64,000 nt of DNA from Cornus controversa. Its lineage: Eukaryota; Streptophyta; Magnoliopsida; Cornales; Cornaceae. Below the pieces are notes generated by a model. That model did not search any database, was not told the DNA's origin, and was given only the letters and a program-made list of their open reading frames with translations. The number at the start of each line of letters is the position of its first letter. Position 1 is the first letter of the stretch. Made by a program: the position numbers and the translations under genes. This document shows, piece after piece, positions 48,201 through 57,000 of this stretch. The stretch spans positions 35,909,501 to 35,973,500 of the forward strand of contig CM048846.1 in NCBI GenBank assembly GCA_026545225.1, given 5' to 3'.

Positions 48201-50849
48201 AAAATACCGGCGACATCTCCGTCGGTCCAGGAGCGGGGAATGTGGCATGGAGGAGATTCCCAATCCCCAAAAATGAAAAAGAATCTATTTTTCAACCCTT
48301 TACATAGTTGCCATGGTCAACATTTACCAGCCCTTTGGACAAATTCCCTACACTCGATCGGCTTTGTATTTGGCGGCAATCCATATTTTTCATAATTGTA
48401 TAGCAAGAAAGAAACTAATTGAGAGACAGCGGGGAGCTAAACTTGCAATTTTTTCACAACACCAGGCATGACATAATGATGCGCCAGGAGTTGGGCGTAA
48501 GTTGAGAAGGGGCAAGGTTGGCTGCTCGAAGAAAATCTTTGGCAAACTCTAGGATAGGATATCGAAGCCCCGATATGAAGTATGCCTCGTAAAAGCACGT
48601 TTCCCCCTCACAAATAGAGAAGGCTCTCTCAGCTAGCAAGGGAGCTCTAGTAACAACCCCACTGGGAAAAGCATAGTGAACAGCGAGCTCTTCCACTTCG
48701 GCGTCAGTCATGGTGGAAGCAATGTCTTGAAATTGCACGTAGTTAGCCATAATATCGTGCAAAAAGTCAAACACTTGAACAAGGGGAGAGTCTGGAGCAA
48801 ATATTTCTGGAGAAGGTTTCTCAAAGTTACAGTCAATAATGTGTAAGCAGCGAGAGAGAAAATGAAGGAAGTTGGAAAGCATGAGTTGTGAGCTTCTGAG
48901 ATGAATGAAAATGAGGGTGAGAGGCATTATATAGGCACCACCCCAACGGTCCACTCCAGCTCCAATGTTCCACTGCCCTACTCCAACGTTCTGCTGTACC
49001 TCTAACGGTCCGCTATAGGTCTGATGTTCCACTAACTCCGAAGTCCCGCTTCAAAGATTCACTCTCCAACATTCCTACTTCTAACGGCTCGAAGACAACG
49101 CAGTTTAGACGGGAATGCAGTTTAAAGTGCACGAGGACGTAGCTCAAGAAGCTGGGACGCAGCTCGAGTCGCATCGCGCACACAGACCAAGCCGTGTCGC
49201 AGACGTAGCCCGAGCCGCATCGCACACGCGGACCAAACCACGTCACAAACTCGGCCAAGGCCACGTCTAGGATGAGGCCCGAACCGCGTCTCCGACACGG
49301 CCAAGGTCACGTCCAAGATGCGGCCCGAGCCGCGTAGATGAGGTGTACAATTCTTCCTTGTTGCTATAAATCAGATGACATATCTTGACAACCCAAGTAG
49401 CCAATGGAGTGTTCTTGAGGTTTGACGAGCAACCCACATGAACAGGGGGCATTTGATAGAGTATTTGACTCCGACTATAAAACTAATGACGTGGAAGATG
49501 AAAACAAAGTGACGTAGACAAAATTCTATCTTTGACTGGGGTGTCTTTATCTCCAAGAAGGACTGGGAAATTAAAAGAACTAGTCTCCAACCACAATACA
49601 ACCTTATTTTGTCGTTATAAATACAGAGACGGTACAGATACCAAGGTACGCAATTAATACCCTCTGATTTCCTTCATAACTTGAAAAACCCTTTCCGATT
49701 TCTGACTTGATCATCGAAGTGTAGTCGGCCGGTACCACACCGGTGCCTTATCGACTACCCTTCTTTTGTCTTTTCTCACAAGTTGGCGTTTGACCAGTTC
49801 GGGGTGAAGTTCTACTTCATCAGTAGTATTCCTCAATTTAAAATTCTTTTTATCTTATTTTTAAGTTTAAGTGAAGTAATGAAAACTAAATCTTGAATTT
49901 AAATTATAATTAATTCAATTCAATTCAAATTCAAGTTAAACAACCTCTTGCACAAAAATTACATTATAACTTTAAAAATATTCTCCGAACAAACTATACA
50001 TACCATAGAATTAGGTAAACTATTATTATTTCTTTTCATTTAAAGATTTGACAATTTTGCCATTTAGAAAAAAGACTAATTATTTAAAAATTAAAGTTAT
50101 AACATTAAAAAAAATATCCAATTTCTGAAAATAAAATTTAAAGATCTTTAAATAGTTAAACAATAAATTGGGTTACACATCAAATATTGCATAGAATTTT
50201 TATTATAAAATTTAATTTTTATTTTAATACTATTTAATAAGAGAAGATAGGAAAGTAAGAGAGAGCTATTGCTGTAGAGAGAGAGAGTTGAGAGAAAGGA
50301 GGGCAAAAAGGAAATTATGAATTTACTTAATGTCATATCCAGCAGAAATATTGTCTGAGAAAGGTATATATTGGCACTTTTTTTTTTTCTTTTTTGAAAT
50401 AGAGACTAACGAGCATATTCTAAAAAGTAGGGGCTCAAAGTGTGTATGAGAGTATATATTAGAAGTTTAGAGGCTCAAAGTGTTTATGAGAGTATATATT
50501 AGAAGCGTTTTTTTTGCACTTAATGCTAAATATATATAAACAAAAAGAAGTGTTTTTTTTTTTTTTGCACTTAATGCTAAATATAAACAAAAGCGAGTAA
50601 TTACATTTGTAAGATAAGCCATGACAGTGATGACACCCTTTACATAAAACTCACTCGGCGACTCAAATGTTACGTTTAATTGGCATGTATATTAATGGGC
50701 CGTCTAATTATGTGAGGAATTAATCACTATTGTATTAATTAGGTAGTTAATATTGATAGTTAAAAAAGTTGATGTTTAGCACAAACAAAAAATGAAACAG
50801 CAATAAATTAAAGCAAGCTAGCTAGTAGTTACTCATAGATCGAAGCAGA

Positions 50850-50893
<44 letters not shown>

Positions 50894-51376
50894 CCCATTT
50901 GCTGCATCTTCTAAAACCAACCCGGTTATGTCTGCTGCTTCCTTCAAAGCTACCCTCCATGTTCCTATCTCGTTGGCAGTACGAATTCCTTCATGCTTGC
51001 GGGTAAAAGCTTCACCGAAATTCTCCGTTTGTTTTCTAACATCCGTTGGTTTCACGTCGTAGAAGAGAGGTAAAATTATCTGTCCCTTGGTCCTCTTACA
51101 CTGGAGGATCTCCACCAGTTCATCCAAACACCATGACGATGAAGCGTAGTTTTTGGAGAAAACAATCACTGCAATTCTCGATTCATTGATCTTCTTCACA
51201 AGTTCAGGAGATATGAATTTTCCTCTCTCAAGCTCTTTGTCATCTTTAAAAGTTCTAAATCCTCTCTGATTCAGAAACATATAAAGACAGCTCACAAATG
51301 TTTTGCGAGTGTCTTGGCCATGGAAGCTCAAGAACACATCATATTCCCATCCACGCATGGAAGAAGAAGAAGCCAT
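32726..51376 (-). CDS. TIR-NB-LRR (TNL) disease-resistance protein, six exons
   Basis: Hand-built model: exons 51376-50895, 39374-38282, 37990-37724, 37472-37326, 34420-33416 and 33232-32726. All junctions are GT/AG and in frame, giving about 1166 residues, a normal TNL length. Domains in order are TIR, NB-ARC with all major motifs, LRRs and a C-JID post-LRR domain. TNLs act inside the cell as immune receptors: effector recognition leads to oligomerisation and TIR NADase signalling through EDS1. No internal stop was found in the exons, unlike the surrounding transposons. Intron 1 is 11.5 kb because of a Tat element in opposite orientation; intron 4 is 2.9 kb with a MULE and a SINE. Splice choices are inferred; the C-terminal end could differ (see the last exon). 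Which pathogen it detects cannot be read. Confidence 0.9.
33416..34420 (-). CDS. TNL exon 5: main LRR exon
   Basis: 1005 bp, phase 0, from acceptor ATTACAG to donor CTTCAG/GTATAC. It holds about ten leucine-rich repeats of the LxxLxxLxLxxCxxL type, for example LKNLNLSGTAIKELPSSI, LRYLGLKGSGIKDLPPSV and LKYLCLSGTDIQKLPLSI, and ends with QTLESLPSSIQRVSAQGCIS and LERYSI, usual for TNL LRR ends. The reading frame past the donor runs into low-complexity sequence and is not expected to be translated. Confidence 0.9.
34868..36360. mobile_element. Non-autonomous Mutator-like foldback element in TNL intron 4
   Basis: The ends are long inverted repeats: left GAGAGTGCTAGCGACTG and right, read inward, GAGGAGTGCAAGCGACTG. 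The arms pair for several hundred bases (34868-35035 plus 35216-35530 against 36360-35900). About 180 bp (35036-35215) are extra in the left arm. A loop of about 350 bp lies between. The 9-bp duplication TAATAAAAT flanks it (34859-34867 and 36361-36369), the size made by Mutator transposases. No transposase frame is seen. Confidence 0.9.
36824..36945 (-). mobile_element. tRNA-derived SINE in TNL intron 4
   Basis: On the minus strand a polymerase III box A (TGGTCCAGCGG, 36932-36922) and box B (GGTTCAAGCC, 36888-36879) are spaced as in tRNA-derived SINEs. An A-rich tail (CCAAAAAGAAAAAAA) ends the body near 36824. A 14-bp direct repeat AGAGCACAAGTCAT flanks it (36810-36823 and 36946-36959). Body 122 bp. 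Confidence 0.88.
37000..37325. other. TNL intron 4, proximal part
   Basis: AT-rich intron sequence next to the exon 4 donor. Nothing else recognised. The same holds for 34421-34858 and 36370-36809 of this intron. Confidence 0.6.
37326..37472 (-). CDS. TNL exon 4: short LRR exon
   Basis: 147 bp, phase 0, between acceptor TTAACAG and donor GAAG/GTAATG. It reads FHEKLKVIDLQYSKYLVET and GLPCLEQLHLKGCESVVEV. It is a diverged copy of the first 45 codons of exon 5 (NLRFVDLSHCKNLRKT, PCLKKLYLEFCTSLVEV), so one of the two probably arose by exon duplication. Skipping it would keep the frame. Confidence 0.82.
37724..37990 (-). CDS. TNL exon 3: NB-ARC/LRR linker and first LRRs
   Basis: Runs from acceptor TTATTAG to donor AAAG/GTAATT, 267 bp, phase 0 at both ends. 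It reads VTENIECIVQ at the start, then DAFSKMKKLRILTI, GCPTSFSNYLRSIQWDFY and PLPKSLVRLRLPFSRIKEI. The AFSKMKKLRLL-like and LRWL-like strings are the hallmark of the short exon that follows NB-ARC in TNL genes. Confidence 0.9.
38282..39374 (-). CDS. TNL exon 2: NB-ARC domain
   Basis: Begins after a TTGATAG acceptor with HWDEFIQQIVQEI. Motifs in order: P-loop GTGGIGKTTVAKAVF, RNBS-A-like ENVREES, kinase-2 ILIVLDDVDD (final Asp as in TNLs), RNBS-B GSGSRIIITTRN, GLPL QGLPLALQVLGSHL, RNBS-D FLDIACFFNRCD and the MHD motif FMHDLIQEMGREIV. This is the ATP/ADP-binding switch. The exon ends FTENT at an ACG/GTACGC donor in phase 0. It is 1093 bp, typical for this exon. Confidence 0.93.
39375..40050. 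other. TNL intron 1, distal part
   Basis: Ordinary AT-rich intron sequence left of the Tat insertion, ending at the TTGATAG acceptor. No further element recognised. Confidence 0.6.
40056..40424 (+). repeat. 5' LTR of the Tat element
   Basis: 369 bp, TG...CA. TATAAATA at 40218-40225 is a candidate promoter; it would transcribe antisense to the TNL gene. Followed after one base by the PBS. Confidence 0.95.
40426..40444 (+). other. PBS of the Tat element
   Basis: TTGGCGCCATCTGTGGGAA starts at 40425. It shares the TGGCGCC start of tRNA-Asp-type sites and is nearly the same as the PBS at 11079. Confidence 0.8.
40561..41890 (+). pseudogene. Tat gag
   Basis: A Pro/Gln-rich leader frame (40561-40842) precedes the gag core. 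In 40944-41378 the text MPPMESFDGTKDPLDHLETY is the usual start of Tat/Ogre gag. After two stops at 41376-41384 (where Arg and Trp codons are expected) the same frame continues FKELSQLFVGNFIAARRH, KGETLRDYINRYN and VTAFMGGLLPSKF to 41726. More stops follow. A decayed zinc knuckle near 41985-42025 reads YYRFHRYHEHDTDEC, with the first Cys changed to Tyr. Confidence 0.88.
42265..42594 (+). pseudogene. Tat aspartic protease with altered active site
   Basis: Reads TLVVTLIIANFTIRRVLINN then GSSTDILF. Tat proteases normally carry D(G/T)GSS here; this copy has Asn (AAC) in the catalytic Asp place, a G-to-A change. The frame also stops at 42583, just before TKMKTFFVLDYPTTYN, which is the next part of the domain. 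Confidence 0.82.
42595..44300 (+). pseudogene. Tat reverse transcriptase and RNase H
   Basis: Frame pieces 42595-43224, 43297-43587, 43618-44007 and 44020-44300 form the domain. Visible: AIAMHRLNVDPDAKPVRQKR, LSFMDAYSGYNQIPM, VMPFGLKSADTT, the box VYVDDMLVKSK, LNPSKCAFGVSSRKFLGYLV, then RNase H with IIEKLAFALVMLARKLTPYF and VLTDQPLRQVL. Separating stops (43222, 43585, 43612, 44005) all lie where Trp, Gln, Arg or similar codons are expected and keep the frame or shift it once. Confidence 0.9.
44380..44706 (+). pseudogene. Tat second (archaeal-type) RNase H
   Basis: Reads WELFIYRSSNAQASGAGILI, FKVTNNESEYEALIAGL and LKVYTDSELVARQV. This is an archaeal-type RNase H with the NNxAEYEAL and DSxLV motifs. 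The first catalytic residue is normally Asp in (V/I)DGSS; here it is Tyr. The presence of two RNase H domains supports Tat/Ogre lineage. Confidence 0.85.
44707..46154 (+). pseudogene. Tat integrase
   Basis: The zinc finger is in 44875-45222 (AGGRSLAHKVIRQGYYWPNM, CKKCQRFA). The core in 45223-45560 reads WGMDLIDPLPMKKGQTKF and FGVPKVIITDNGK with stops at 45220, 45391 and 45471. A one-base shift near 45555 moves the frame; the remainder (45570-46154) reads MANRTILKMIKTRLEKSKGA, WAYRTIAKVPTGETPY and a C-terminal module ending GNVGGKAASPSLECR. Confidence 0.88.
46361..46745 (+). repeat. 80-bp tandem repeats, about five copies
   Basis: CACACCTTTGCAAAGGGCCT starts units at 46361, 46441, 46521, 46601 and 46681, each exactly 80 bp, differing by a few bases. 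The array is in the non-coding stretch after integrase, a place where Tat/Ogre elements often carry satellite-like arrays. Confidence 0.95.
46911..49032 (-). pseudogene. Antisense gene of the Tat element (Transposase_28-like)
   Basis: On the strand opposite to gag-pol, 49032-48454 contains MTDAEVEELAVHYAFPSGVV, ERAFSICEGETCFYEAYFIS, LRYPILEFAKDFLRAANLAP and LTPNSWRIIM. This is the start of the domain known as putative gypsy-type transposon (Pfam Transposase_28). Traces continue to about 48190 (GLVNVDHGNYVKG, KIDSFSF) with stops. Frames at 47936-47236 and 47312-46911 give a coiled-coil part (EGEMEKQKTAFEAERSSF) and the tail YIGGFEYFHEVVKEEWPDMD, with a TAG between. Function of this gene in Tat elements is not known. 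Confidence 0.78.
49454..49822 (+). repeat. 3' LTR of the Tat element
   Basis: 369 bp, preceded by the purine-rich ATGAACAGGGGGCATT and followed by the GTAGT duplication. About 20 differences from the 5' LTR. Confidence 0.95.
49828..50894. other. TNL intron 1, proximal part
   Basis: AT-rich intron sequence. It includes two local tandem duplications at 50429-50594 (GGGGCTCAAAGTGTGTATGAG unit twice, then GCACTTAATGCTAAATATA unit twice) and a TA microsatellite at 50861-50890 just inside the donor. Confidence 0.7.
50861..50890. repeat. TA microsatellite at the TNL intron 1 donor
   Basis: TA dinucleotides begin four bases beyond the exon 1 donor; in the read-through frame they encode Ile-Tyr repeats. 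Confidence 0.95.
50895..51376 (-). CDS. TNL exon 1: TIR domain
   Basis: Starts MASSSSMRGWEYDVFLSFHG, the usual N-terminus of plant TIR exons. Further motifs: DTRKTFVSCLY, FKDDKELERGKFISPEL, SRIAVIVFSKNYASSSWCLD then ELVEI, with the conserved Glu after WCLD that is catalytic in plant TIR NADases. The exon ends AATGG at a GGTATAA donor and is phase 2; the G at the start of exon 2 completes the codon. If intron 1 is not removed, the frame continues through a TA microsatellite for about 23 codons and stops at 50822. Confidence 0.93.
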
Positions 51377-51460
51377 AAAAAGATTGCTTATGTGTGAGCC
51401 AAATTACTTAATAGCTAGAGATAAGGAGAGCGGTAAGGATATACTCCTATATAACTCTCT

Positions 51461-51468
51461 TTATATAT
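51461..51468 (-). promoter_or_regulatory. Candidate TATA box of the TNL gene
   Basis: ATATATAAAGAG on the minus strand, about 90 bp before the ATG, is the best TATA match upstream of exon 1. Inferred from position and sequence only. Confidence 0.5.
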
Positions 51469-51476
51469 GAATTATT

Positions 51477-52535
51477 ATAGGCTTGATAGCATAACATAAC
51501 TGGAAATTATATTAGTGGCTTTCCGCCAACCTTCTTCAAACTCAAGACTATTAGGAAGCAGAAATCGCCAAAAGAATTACATTTGTCTCCTTACCTTTGA
51601 GGAGCAACCTTCTGCTCACGGTTCTTGTGTGATGATATCATTGCAATTCAGTGTATTTTTATAATATTAAAAATAAACAAATAATATCATATTATTTCTA
51701 TTAATATATTGCAATAATATCATATTACATTATTTGTAATAGGAATGAGCACAGAATCCCGGTTTAGACATAAATCTTTATACAATAGAATCTAATAAAT
51801 GGATAAAAATTGAAACCAATTCAATTCCTGAGAAGCTTCGATATGATCCAATCCACAAAATATCAAATTGGATCAGTCCAATAATTAACATGAGTTCAAA
51901 CAAAAATTAAGAGCTTGTTTGGCTCAATTTTCTGTTGTTTTGATAATTGTTTTCTGAAAATTCACTTATTTTTTTTTTTTGTTTGAAAACTGCCTTTATA
52001 ATTATGTCAATAACTTTTTTATTTTTTGAGTTTTAGAACTGTTTTTGGAGTGACAAAACATGCAGGATTTTTCGATTTAAGAATGCAGAATGAATTAAAT
52101 TGAAATTAGTTCGAAACCCATAAAACTCGAACTACCCCATTTCCATCTTAATTAAACTTTAAACGATTAATGGTCACATATATATGTATCAGCTATTAAA
52201 TATATCTATATATATATAGAATATATAAAGAGAGAGAGACTAACGTATTATTGTTGAGTTTGTTTCATTCACACACCTCAAATTATTATTTTTGTCGATA
52301 ATGTTGACTAAAGTGATGTGCAAGTGCAGGCAATTTCCAGCATCCTGCGGAGGTAATTACAAAGTTTTAGTCATTCTCACTCTCATTGGGTTTAAAATAA
52401 TAATAATAGATGTGGGACTCACTGCCAGTTGGAAAGCTTTGGTCTCTTTACTTTTTGTCTTCATTTGTTATATAGATTGTAACGGTCATGAAATGGATTT
52501 GCTTAGACCGAAGAAACTATAAATTAGAGGTGATC
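51477..52535. other. Upstream region of the TNL gene
   Basis: AT-rich intergenic DNA. A 76-codon frame at 52292-52522 has no recognisable domain and normal intergenic composition; not called as a gene. Confidence 0.5.
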
Positions 52536-52542
52536 ATAAAAA

Positions 52543-52673
52543 TTGTTTTAATCATTTAAGCAAATATAAATATGGATAAACCGCTAAAAAAAATTCTTCT
52601 CATGATAGTTTTAATCATGTAAGCAAATATAAGTATGGATAAACCGCAAAAAAAATTCCTCTCAACTATCATG
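52543..52673. repeat. Two-copy 66-bp tandem duplication
   Basis: GTTTTAATCATTTAAGCAAA starts copies at about 52543 and 52609; they differ at a few bases. Confidence 0.85.
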
Positions 52674-52735
52674 ATTTCATAAACAACGCCAACAATTTTC
52701 ATTTTTGCACATAATTTCTTTATACTATTCTAAAA

Positions 52736-52991
52736 GGAAAATGCTACGTGTTCCGAATAAATATTCTGAAATATATCTCGAATCTATGTGATAGGTGATA
52801 TGGTAGTTAGTTAATTTAAAAATAGACATCAACATGTATATTAGACCACCGGAATTCCGTGTATGGGAGAATTTCTACCAATACTAATTTACTATTTAAT
52901 TTTATCTCTTAAAATAATACGCTATGTAACCCTACCACATGAATTCGAGATATATTTATATATATTTATTCGGGACGTGTAGCATTGCTCT
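52736..52991. mobile_element. MITE, about 256 bp
   Basis: Terminal inverted repeats of about 50 bp: left AATGCTACGTGTTCCGAATA and right, inverted, AATGCTACACGTCCCGAATA, both followed by ATATATCTCGAAT further in. TTCTAAAA flanks both sides (52728-52735, 52992-52999), an 8-bp duplication that suggests a hAT-type origin; a 9-bp one with a mismatch is also possible. No coding capacity. Confidence 0.78.
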
Positions 52992-52999
52992 TTCTAAAA

Positions 53000-54967
53000 A
53001 TATGAACATATCTCCATTTCTTTGGCCTACACTTACAATAGTGATGAAAATTTGATATTTTGGGAACAAAAATCTCTATAATACTTATCTTTATTGATCA
53101 AAATGATCTTGAATCATTATTTCATATCACATATATATATACATATCATTATTATTAATATTTTTTATTATCATTTTGCAATGTATTTTTCATTTCTTAA
53201 ATAGTATAATGGTAAATTAGTTTTATGTTAATGGCAGTTTAACGGGTTTGTTAACCATAAGCCTAAACAAAGTGAAGGAAAAAATATAAAAAGAAAATAT
53301 ATGATATTTTTAATGTAAATTGTGATTTGTTTTTTACTTTTTATTGATAAATGATTCTCACAATACTTTTGAAAGATTTGAACCTTTCATATTACACTTG
53401 AACCCTTCATATTTCGATTCAAAAGAAAATGATATACTACTAAATCACATGTCTTCATGTTGCAATTATGGTAAGTTTATGGAATAGTAAAAAATTATTT
53501 ATTTCTATATATATACATACAGTTGTGATCAAGAGAGTTTATCCACATATTTTATGGTATCTGTTAAATTTAGCGGCCACATTCCAAGCACATCTTTCTT
53601 CTCTTCAAAAACCACTAAACCACTAGCTTAATTAAATATTTGAGGTGCTGGAACTCAGTGGAATTTAATGAACACAATCTATTATCAGAAAGAAATAGCA
53701 GTCATTTGCTTGTAGCCCTGTAGAAGTAAAATACTCCATCTACCAAATGATACCATTGATAGTGTCTACATCAAAATTTGCCTTCGTAGCACAGTGTATT
53801 AGCAGGATCAACACCAGACAAAAAAGAAAGAGAATAAATAGATGCTACATCTCATTCCTATCTCTCGGCTTGTCGAAGATCCAATGTTTTTTTTTTCACG
53901 GTAATTGAAATTTATTTAAAATTTAATCATGGACAAAATGGAAAGTACAGGGAATGACAAGTTCGAGAAACAAGAGACAACAAGAACAAGAGCAAAAAGC
54001 CCCGGGGGAGATATCTAGGTGATCCTACATATGTGTTCACGTTATTTTCCAGAATAAATAAATAAATAATAAAAATAAGTATAGGATATCTCTTTAGTCT
54101 CGTGACTGGGCATGCGTGCTACAGATTTAGAAGCAAAGGTTGGATAAGGGTAATAAAGTTGTGATGCAAATTATGCAATTGTTAAAATCATCGAGCAAAG
54201 TCAGTTCAACCCAACCATACTTGTTAGCAATGGAAAGAAAAAGATGATAACGCCCACATTGGTTGAAACAGAGACATTTCATAGACTGAACAATAAGAAT
54301 TTTGTAACTTGTCTTCACCTTGAGATTGATTATATTGAGTATTGTAACGAGAATGATTCCATTCTCTATACACTTGACTATGTTTAAATTAAAATATTAA
54401 AAGTATTAGAAAATGCCCTTACTATTAAATCTCCTTTATTCATTCTACTTCACCCTATCATGCTCCTTTAATATTAGTTCCACTAATTTAACATGTGATA
54501 GCTATACTTATATTTTACATTCCCCATTTTCATCAAGCTATTATGCTCTTTTTATCAACTTTTTGAATAATTTTGTAGATATTTAGGATGAGAGATATTA
54601 TTCACACTCCACTTGTTTTTCCTAAAGAAAATGACATAATTATCTTGACCTCCACAATATTTATTAAGTACTCATGTTTTGTCATTTCATTTATTGAAAA
54701 ATAAAAGGGTAAAAAGTGAATCGTGAATATCATCTTCCTTCTTGGACGAGTCCAATTTACACTCACTCTTCATTTGGTTTCAACCTATTAGTAATTTCGT
54801 ATATTATGGTCCTTTCATTAACCATTTGCATAGTATTACATGTAGAAATTCATATAGGGCTAAATAAGGTCGATATGACAGAATGTCTACCACATCTGAC
54901 CATTACAATGATTATCTCATTGTCAGAGGAATGCAGGTGACCAATTTGATGTTGGAAATTAATCCCC
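53000..54967. other. Intergenic, no gene recognised
   Basis: AT-rich DNA. Short frames at 54127-54318 and 54716-54940 show no domain. The last 40 bp before 54971 may be the end of a copia LTR (TTCCAACA on the minus strand). Confidence 0.5.
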
Positions 54968-54989
54968 CTTCACTATAACATATTGAGTA

Positions 54990-55315
54990 TTTTTCGGCGG
55001 TAGTGAAAGTGCCGGAAAGTTAAAGTTAATACCGGTGGTTTTTAAAAACCGCCGGTAATGACTAAGAATTCTGGCGATTTATTCAAAACCGCCAGAAACA
55101 ATTGGCTTAGCGGCAGTTTTTTCAAGACCGCCAGAAATCATCAAGGTTATTACCGGCGGTTTTTAAAAACCGTCGAAAAATCTTTAGCCCTAGCCCCAAT
55201 AAAATGCATTGCCAGCACTTTCTTGAAAACCGCTAGAAATAATTGGTTTAGCGGCAGTTTTTTAGAACCGCCAAAAATCATCACTTATTACTGGCGGTTT
55301 TAAAAACCGCCGAAA
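54990..55315. repeat. Left subterminal repeats of the outer CACTA
   Basis: Repeated palindromic units such as CGGCGGTTTTTAAAAACCGT and AAAACCGCCAGAAA, six or more copies, matching those at 63120-63420. Confidence 0.85.
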
Positions 55316-55574
55316 ATGAGTCCACTACCACACTTATAATTTAGCCTAGCCTAGCCCAACCAAATCAATAAAATGCATTACCAAACTTTTTAAAAATAAA
55401 ATGGACGAAGTCCAAGAGAATTAACATAGCTTAAACATAAGCCCATGTTCTGAAAGCCCATCTATATATATTCTTTAACCACTCAATTACTCTCAAACCT
55501 AGCCACACGGCCCGCACTCCTCTCTTTGCATCCTAAGTCCCAACTCACAACTGTCAATCTATATTTTTGTGTTT

Positions 55575-55578
<4 letters not shown>

Positions 55579-55610
<32 letters not shown>
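55579..55610. repeat. CT microsatellite
   Basis: About 16 CT units in the outer CACTA. Frames with Ser-Leu or Arg-Glu repeats here are artefacts. Confidence 0.95.
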
Positions 55611-55613
<3 letters not shown>

Positions 55614-55969
55614 GCATGGGAGGACGGTGCCGATGGCTTTGGCGAGATCAGAGCAGTGGCTTTGACGAGATCGGTGATTTTCCAGGTATTTCTACTTTTT
55701 ATAATTTTGTATGAAATTTCTTTTGATGGAAATTTAGTTTTAGACAAATATGTGCATTCTGCATATGCGTGTGTGTAATATGTGTATGATAGATCTGTGC
55801 ATGTGTGTGTTTTTTATGTGTAATATCTGTATCTCTATACGAGTTTCGAGCTGAGCTCGAAAAGTTTGTGAACTTGACTAAGCCGAGCTCGAACACTTGA
55901 GGTTGGAGCTCAATTCGACTTCTAGATTAGGTGATTGCACTACAATAAATTTAGCCTTTAACGACAGGC

Positions 55970-56160
55970 TTTTTACGATGGGCCCGCACAGCCTGTGGTA
56001 GAAAGTCACTTTCTACGGCGGGCTCGTGTAGCCCGTGGTTAAAAGTTACTTTCTATGGCGGGCCTACGTAGCCCATCGTAGAAAATACTTTTCACCACAG
56101 GCTACTTGGGCCCGTGGTAGAAAGAGACTTTCCACCACGGGCAAAGCCCGTATTGGAATG
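55970..56160. repeat. Left subterminal repeats of the inner CACTA
   Basis: Five or so copies of GGGCCCGTGGTAGAAAG-like palindromic units, mirrored at 62015-62245. Confidence 0.88.
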
Positions 56161-56289
56161 TTTTATGTTTATAACGGACATAGGACGTGATTGAAGTTCA
56201 ATTTTTTTTGGAACTAAACTCTGTGCGCGCAAAAATTAAGCCGCCACCTAAATCTTTTTTAAACCTCATTTCACATGCTTTGTCTTCTT

Positions 56290-57000
56290 TTTGCTAACGA
56301 ACCCTTTTATTTCTCTCTCTCCTCTCATGAATTTTGAAAAAGGGGACACGATTTTAGGTCACCATTTCACTCTCTCACTAGCCTTTCTCTCATTCTCTTT
56401 CACGACTCTTTTTAAATTTCATCTCTCTCACACCTTCTCTCTCATCCAAACACCATTTTACACCAAATGGAAATCAAAGCGTTGAAATTGCTAGTCCAAG
56501 GGAGACGATTAGGATACATAGCGTCTATCTCTCTCTCGAACATGACGGTTTACGCACTGCTGCCGCTCAAGTGGGTACATTGGCAGCAGCGTTCGAAGCC
56601 TTCGGCAAGGAAGGAGCATGAATCGACGAGGTCTAGTCCCACCATGCAGCCGTTCAACCTCGGAGCAGCGCCACCCAACGATGGCTAAGTCGAGTCCAGT
56701 GTACTCCTCAGATCCAAACCATCACTGTCGTTCAATCTCTGTTCAAGACTCAGATCCACTACTTCAAGCCAAAATGTTTTGGCTCAAGCTGCGTCGGTGG
56801 TTCTGCCGGTGAAACCCGAACAGTCAACGTGGTAGGGGGCAACGATGAAGCCATTGATCGCGTCGATAGCCACTGGAATCATTCTCGGGTTGATTTTAAT
56901 CTTGTTCGGCAACGATTTAAGCTTCTATTGATCTGAGTATGGTTTCAGAGTTTGAGAAAGCCTTCTACTGGTATAATTTTCTCTGTCTCTCTACACACTC
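56290..57000 (+). other. Possible third captured segment, unidentified
   Basis: The GC content is higher than around it and several short frames overlap (56467-56688, 56618-56812), for example one with AGETRTVNVVGGNDEAIDRV. I do not recognise a gene. It may be the captured 5' end or promoter of another gene, or simply element sequence. Confidence 0.35.

Larger units (their letters stand above)
40056..49822 (+). mobile_element. Complete Tat-lineage Ty3/gypsy element in TNL intron 1
   Basis: Two 369-bp LTRs (40056-40424 and 49454-49822), starting TGATAGAGTATTTG and ending TTCATCA, enclose gag, protease, RT, RNase H, a second archaeal-type RNase H, integrase, an 80-bp tandem array and an antisense gene. 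Flanking GTAGT (40051-40055 and 49823-49827) is the target duplication. About 20 mismatches separate the LTRs by eye, so the insertion is older than the one at 10522. Dual RNase H and the antisense frame are features of the Tat/Ogre group. Orientation is opposite to the TNL. Many stops make it non-autonomous now. Confidence 0.95.

Noticed and set aside
51905..52040. GAGCTTGTTTGGCTC start of a possible hAT MITE
   Set aside because: No matching inverted end or target duplication found by eye.
55526..55778. Frames with Ser-Leu or Arg-Glu runs
   Set aside because: Produced by the CT microsatellite.
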